This document shows, one piece after another, positions 61,273-64,000 of a DNA stretch of 64,000 bases; position 1 is the first letter of the stretch; the number at the start of each line of letters is the position of its first letter. Made by a program: the position numbers and the translations under genes. This DNA is from Ceratopteris richardii (Eukaryota > Streptophyta > Polypodiopsida > Polypodiales > Pteridaceae), in NCBI GenBank assembly GCA_020310875.1, contig CM035427.1, forward strand, positions 86,171,598-86,235,597. Direction: 5' to 3'. The notes beneath the pieces were generated by a model. That model saw only the letters and a list, made by a program, of their open reading frames with translations, had not been told where the DNA came from and searched no databases.

Positions 61273-62465
61273 TCATGTTTGCACTTCATGCTTGTTATGA
61301 GGATCTTCCAAATCAGAAAGTAAAGCCACATTTCCTGCTACATGGTTCGAGCATCCCGAATCAATGTAAAATATGTGATCATCATCCTTACCCTTCTTCG
61401 CTGATAGATTCATAATCAATAATGAATCTTCTTGACTTTGGTCCTCTGCATAGTTATTGTAATCTCTTCTTCCTTTATGACCACTTTGATAGTTGTTGTT
61501 GTTGTTGTAATTGTTGTTGTAGTAGTTGTTGTTGTTGTAGCCTCCATTGTATCTACCTCTATTTGATCCATAGCCACCTCTATTGAATCCTCTTCCTCTT
61601 GAGTTCCTTGGATTCCTAAAACATTCTTCAGTAGTATGGTTAGATAAGCCACATATGTTGCAAGGTTGAGATGATTGGAATCTCCCCCTGCCTTGCTTTC
61701 CACCTCTGCCTCTTCCTCTAGCTCTTCCTCTACCTGCAAAGTTTGCTTGGAAAGAGCTACCTTCATCTTCATTCTTCCTATTCTTTGACTTGTCCTTGAC
61801 CTTAGCTTTATCAGAATATAAGGCAGAAGTTTGATTACCTCTTGAGGACTCACCACCTTTGCTAATCTTTGCTTCATGAGTGAAGAGTTGGCCCATGAGT
61901 GTGTTGAGGTCGGGTACATGCATATCCATGTATAAATCCATGGCTGTTGTGAATGACTCCCACTTGTCGTCTACTTTGATTCCATTCATGATTTGTCTTA
62001 TGATTTGCTCCTCTTCAATTACCTCTCCAATGCTTTCAAGTTGGTCGGAAATCTCCTTCATCTTTGTGACATAATCAATCACATTTTGCTTCGGGCTTTT
62101 CTTCATTGTTGTGAACTCCATCCACAATTGGTTCTTCCTTGTTCGAGTGTTGGAAGAGAAGAAAGAAGCAAGTGCATTCCAGGTCTCTCTTGATGTCTTG
62201 CATCCCTTGACATGAGGTAAAAGAAAATCAGAGATTGAGTTTAGAATATAAGACCTTGCAAGTGCATCCTTTGAACACCAATTCGAAAGTCCTTCCACTT
62301 CTTCATGTGATGGTTGCCCTTGTTCCTCGTGGTTGGCATTGCTTCATCTCCGGATATGAATCCATATAGATTCCTCCCTTGAAGGTAAGCCTCCATCCTT
62401 AGAGACCATGCTGGGTAGTTGTTTCGATCCAATTTGTCAATTGTTGATGGAAATCCATCTCCCAT
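61273..62465 (-). pseudogene. Copia-F gag remnant with RGG and Asn-rich tail
   Basis: Starts MGDGFPSTIDKLDRNNYPAW at 62465. UBN2 gag region (ETWNALASFFSSNTRTRKN), an RGG-like stretch (GRGRARGRGRGG), zinc knuckle CNICGLSNHTTEEC near 61625-61665, then an Asn/Tyr-rich run encoded by GTT-type repeats (61490-61550), and DSGCSNH at the start of the protease area. Fossil. Confidence 0.9.
61490..61550. repeat. (GTT)n-type microsatellite in Copia-F gag
   Basis: TTGTTGTTGTTGTAATTGTTGTTGTAG-type repeats, giving the Asn-rich run of gag on the minus strand. Confidence 0.88.
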
Positions 62466-62491
62466 GTTGCTTGACTATGCTCTGATACCAC

Positions 62492-62889
62492 TGTGAAGAG
62501 AGATGGTGGATGCAATCCAAAGATGAGCAGGTGCTGCTACAACCAACTTCACACCAGCCAACTGAGACTTCAGAGTTGATTAGTAGACCCTTTGAGCTTC
62601 CTAAATCCACCAAAGTATCAGCCAAGTACTTTGGAACATGTATCCCAAAAGTTTAAGTCAAGACAGACTAGTTGCGAAATGACTAGCTCCCAAAACTTGC
62701 TATTTTTGGACATACACCTGCTGGAAAAAAATGAACAGTGCTCTCAACCTGGTAGGAATTAGAAAACTCCCTTTTGGGCATATCAAATAGACTTAACAAG
62801 CTTGCTATTCCAAGTTAAAACACTTCAAATGATGGACTGAGCACTGAGAACAAGTTTCATCAATTTCTGGAACCTTCCCACAATTCTCG
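62492..62889 (-). repeat. Copia-F 5' LTR (partial)
   Basis: Starts TGTGAAGAGAG on the plus strand next to the reversed primer site. It stops within the word TTCTCG, where the sequence joins the Gypsy-2 LTR tail (CGTGGGTGTTC). Confidence 0.85.
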
Positions 62890-64000
62890 TGGGTGTTCTT
62901 GTAATCATAAGTGTATTTCCGAAATCTTGTCTAGTGAAGTCAGAGAGCACAATCTAGTGCTCCCCTGACAAAATGATGCTAATAAACAAGAAAAACAAAG
63001 ATAACTTAAGCATACTTCCTCATCATCGATTAACTTAAGAATTTGCATTTGATGATTCAAAAGATACTTGAACCACATCAAGCTCCCATGATTTCTTCTT
63101 TTTTTTTTTTGTAGAGAACCACCTCGCTTAGAAGCCCATTTCAATGAAGAAACCACCTCTTCATGCTTCTTCTTCGATTTTCCATGTTCTCCATCTCAAG
63201 AGAAAAGGAAAAGAATATAGATGTGGCAACAACACTCCTCTCCTCTATCAGAAATTAAGGAAGAGGCTTTGATCTACGGGTTGGATTAGCTCAAAGAGAC
63301 ATGAAAAAATTCGGAATATAATTCTTATAGTGCAAGTTCAAAACATCTCTTGAGCAAAGAGTTGGAAAAAATTCTCTAGATGCCCGGTTGGCTATGACTT
63401 TGGCAATGATCTTATATCCCATTTGGAGTATCGTAATCAGATGCCAGTTCTCTATTCTATTCTTTTCCCCTTTTTGGTGTATTAACTTGATGATGCCATT
63501 ATTGAGACAAGTAAAAAATGTGTCAAACTCAAGTGCCTCTTGCCGTTCACACCAGCCAACTGAGACTTCAGAGTTGATTAGTAGACCCTTTGAGCTTCCT
63601 AAATCCACCAAAATATCAGCCAAGTACTTTGGAACATGTATCCCAAAAGTTTAAGTCAAGACAGACTAGTTGCAAAATGACTAGCTCCCAAAACTTGTTA
63701 TTTTTGGACATACACCTGCTGGAAAAAAATGAACAGTGCTCTCAACCTAGTAGGAATTAGAAAATTCCTTTTGGGCATATCAAATAGACTTAACAAGCTT
63801 GCTATTCCAAGTTAAAACACTTCAAATGATTGACTGAGCACTGAGAACAAGTTTCATCAATTTCTGGAACCTTCCCACAATTCTCGAGGCTCTGCAGAGA
63901 TAGACCAGTAAGCAGTAAAATGCAGATATCTCCAAAATTATTAATCCAATGACCTTGAAAATTTATATGCACAAAGTAGACAGTATGAGCTATCCACCGC
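62888..64000. repeat. Second unit of the 6.34-kb tandem duplication, cut by window edge
   Basis: It repeats 56549-57660: Gypsy-2 LTR tail (to 62971), spacer, LINE scrap (63370-63545, minus), and the start of a further Copia-F LTR (63546 to the edge). It differs from the first unit at about 2% of positions. Confidence 0.9.
63370..63545 (-). pseudogene. LINE RT scrap, second copy
   Basis: Copy of 57030-57205 with the same abrupt border at the Copia-F LTR. Confidence 0.85.

Larger units (their letters stand above)
56549..62887. repeat. First unit of a 6.34-kb tandem duplication
   Basis: The sequence from 56549 (inside the Gypsy-2 LTR) reappears from 62888 with an offset of 6339-6340 bp. It includes the LTR tail, a 400-bp spacer, a LINE scrap and the start of the Copia-F LTR. 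The second unit is cut by the window edge. Shared parts differ at about 2% of positions by eye. Confidence 0.88.
57206..62889 (-). mobile_element. Copia-F: Ty1/copia element of a different family
   Basis: Minus strand. The 3' LTR (57206-58229) lacks its outermost end and the 5' LTR (62492-62889) is cut where the duplicated block begins. Together they suggest an LTR of about 1.08 kb. The reversed purine tract is at 58231-58243 (CTCCCCCTCAAG) and the reversed primer site GCTCTGATACCA at 62479-62490. Gag, integrase, RT and RNase H are well preserved, with about five breaks. It is unrelated to the Copia-B family and closer to Tork/Tnt1-type copia elements (inference). Confidence 0.9.

Noticed and set aside
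61416-61919. A 167-codon frame rich in Thr and Glu
   Set aside because: It is an alternative frame of the Copia-F gag, caused by the GTT-type repeat.

Overview
The window looks like nuclear DNA from a land plant with a large, repeat-filled genome. Almost all of it is transposable-element debris: Ty1/copia and Ty3/gypsy LTR elements, plant L1-type LINEs, one hAT DNA transposon, and tRNA-like (SINE-type) modules. Only one stretch looks like a host gene, a BYPASS1/DUF793-like protein at about 12.7-13.65 kb. The chromodomain gypsy element at 51-56 kb has a gag and pol style that recalls the Tcn1-type chromoviruses known from seed-free plants. This hints at a fern or similar lineage, but the sequence alone does not prove it. 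No rRNA, functional tRNA, CRISPR or operon-like structure was seen.

Layout. 1-10.85 kb: an old copia element (Copia-A; 187-bp LTR at 10667-10853, primer site at 35-47) holds a younger copia element of another family (Copia-B, 1668-8728, 230-bp LTRs, duplicated site TGGAT). Copia-B in turn holds a 5'-truncated LINE (3348-5305, minus strand, 15-bp duplicated site). 10.85-15.6 kb: tRNA-like tandem repeats, microsatellites and the BPS1-like gene. 15.6-20.6 kb: two parts of a gypsy element on opposite strands. 21.6-28.1 kb: a broken hAT transposon flanked by arrays of about 85-bp palindromic repeats in opposite orientation. 29.06-33.9 kb: a longer but decayed LINE on the minus strand. 35.5-44.24 kb: another LINE on the plus strand, split by Copia-C (36421-41503, minus, same family as Copia-B, duplicated site TCTTC). 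44.24-49.3 kb: Copia-D, same family, with its middle third on the opposite strand. 49.3-51.4 kb: a worn relative, Copia-E. 51.4-56.6 kb: the chromodomain gypsy element with a 703-bp 3' LTR. 57.2-62.9 kb: Copia-F, a different copia family with LTRs of about 1.08 kb. From 62888 to the end, the sequence starting at 56549 is repeated at about 98% identity, so a tandem duplication of about 6.34 kb runs off the right edge.

How it fits together: there is no pathway here. The interest lies in the order of insertion, in the hAT element's unusual subterminal arrays, in local rearrangements (opposite-strand segments, tandem duplications), and in the single host-like gene, whose first exon is not obvious. 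I found no convincing new biological system; the hAT termini are the best candidate for something worth describing.
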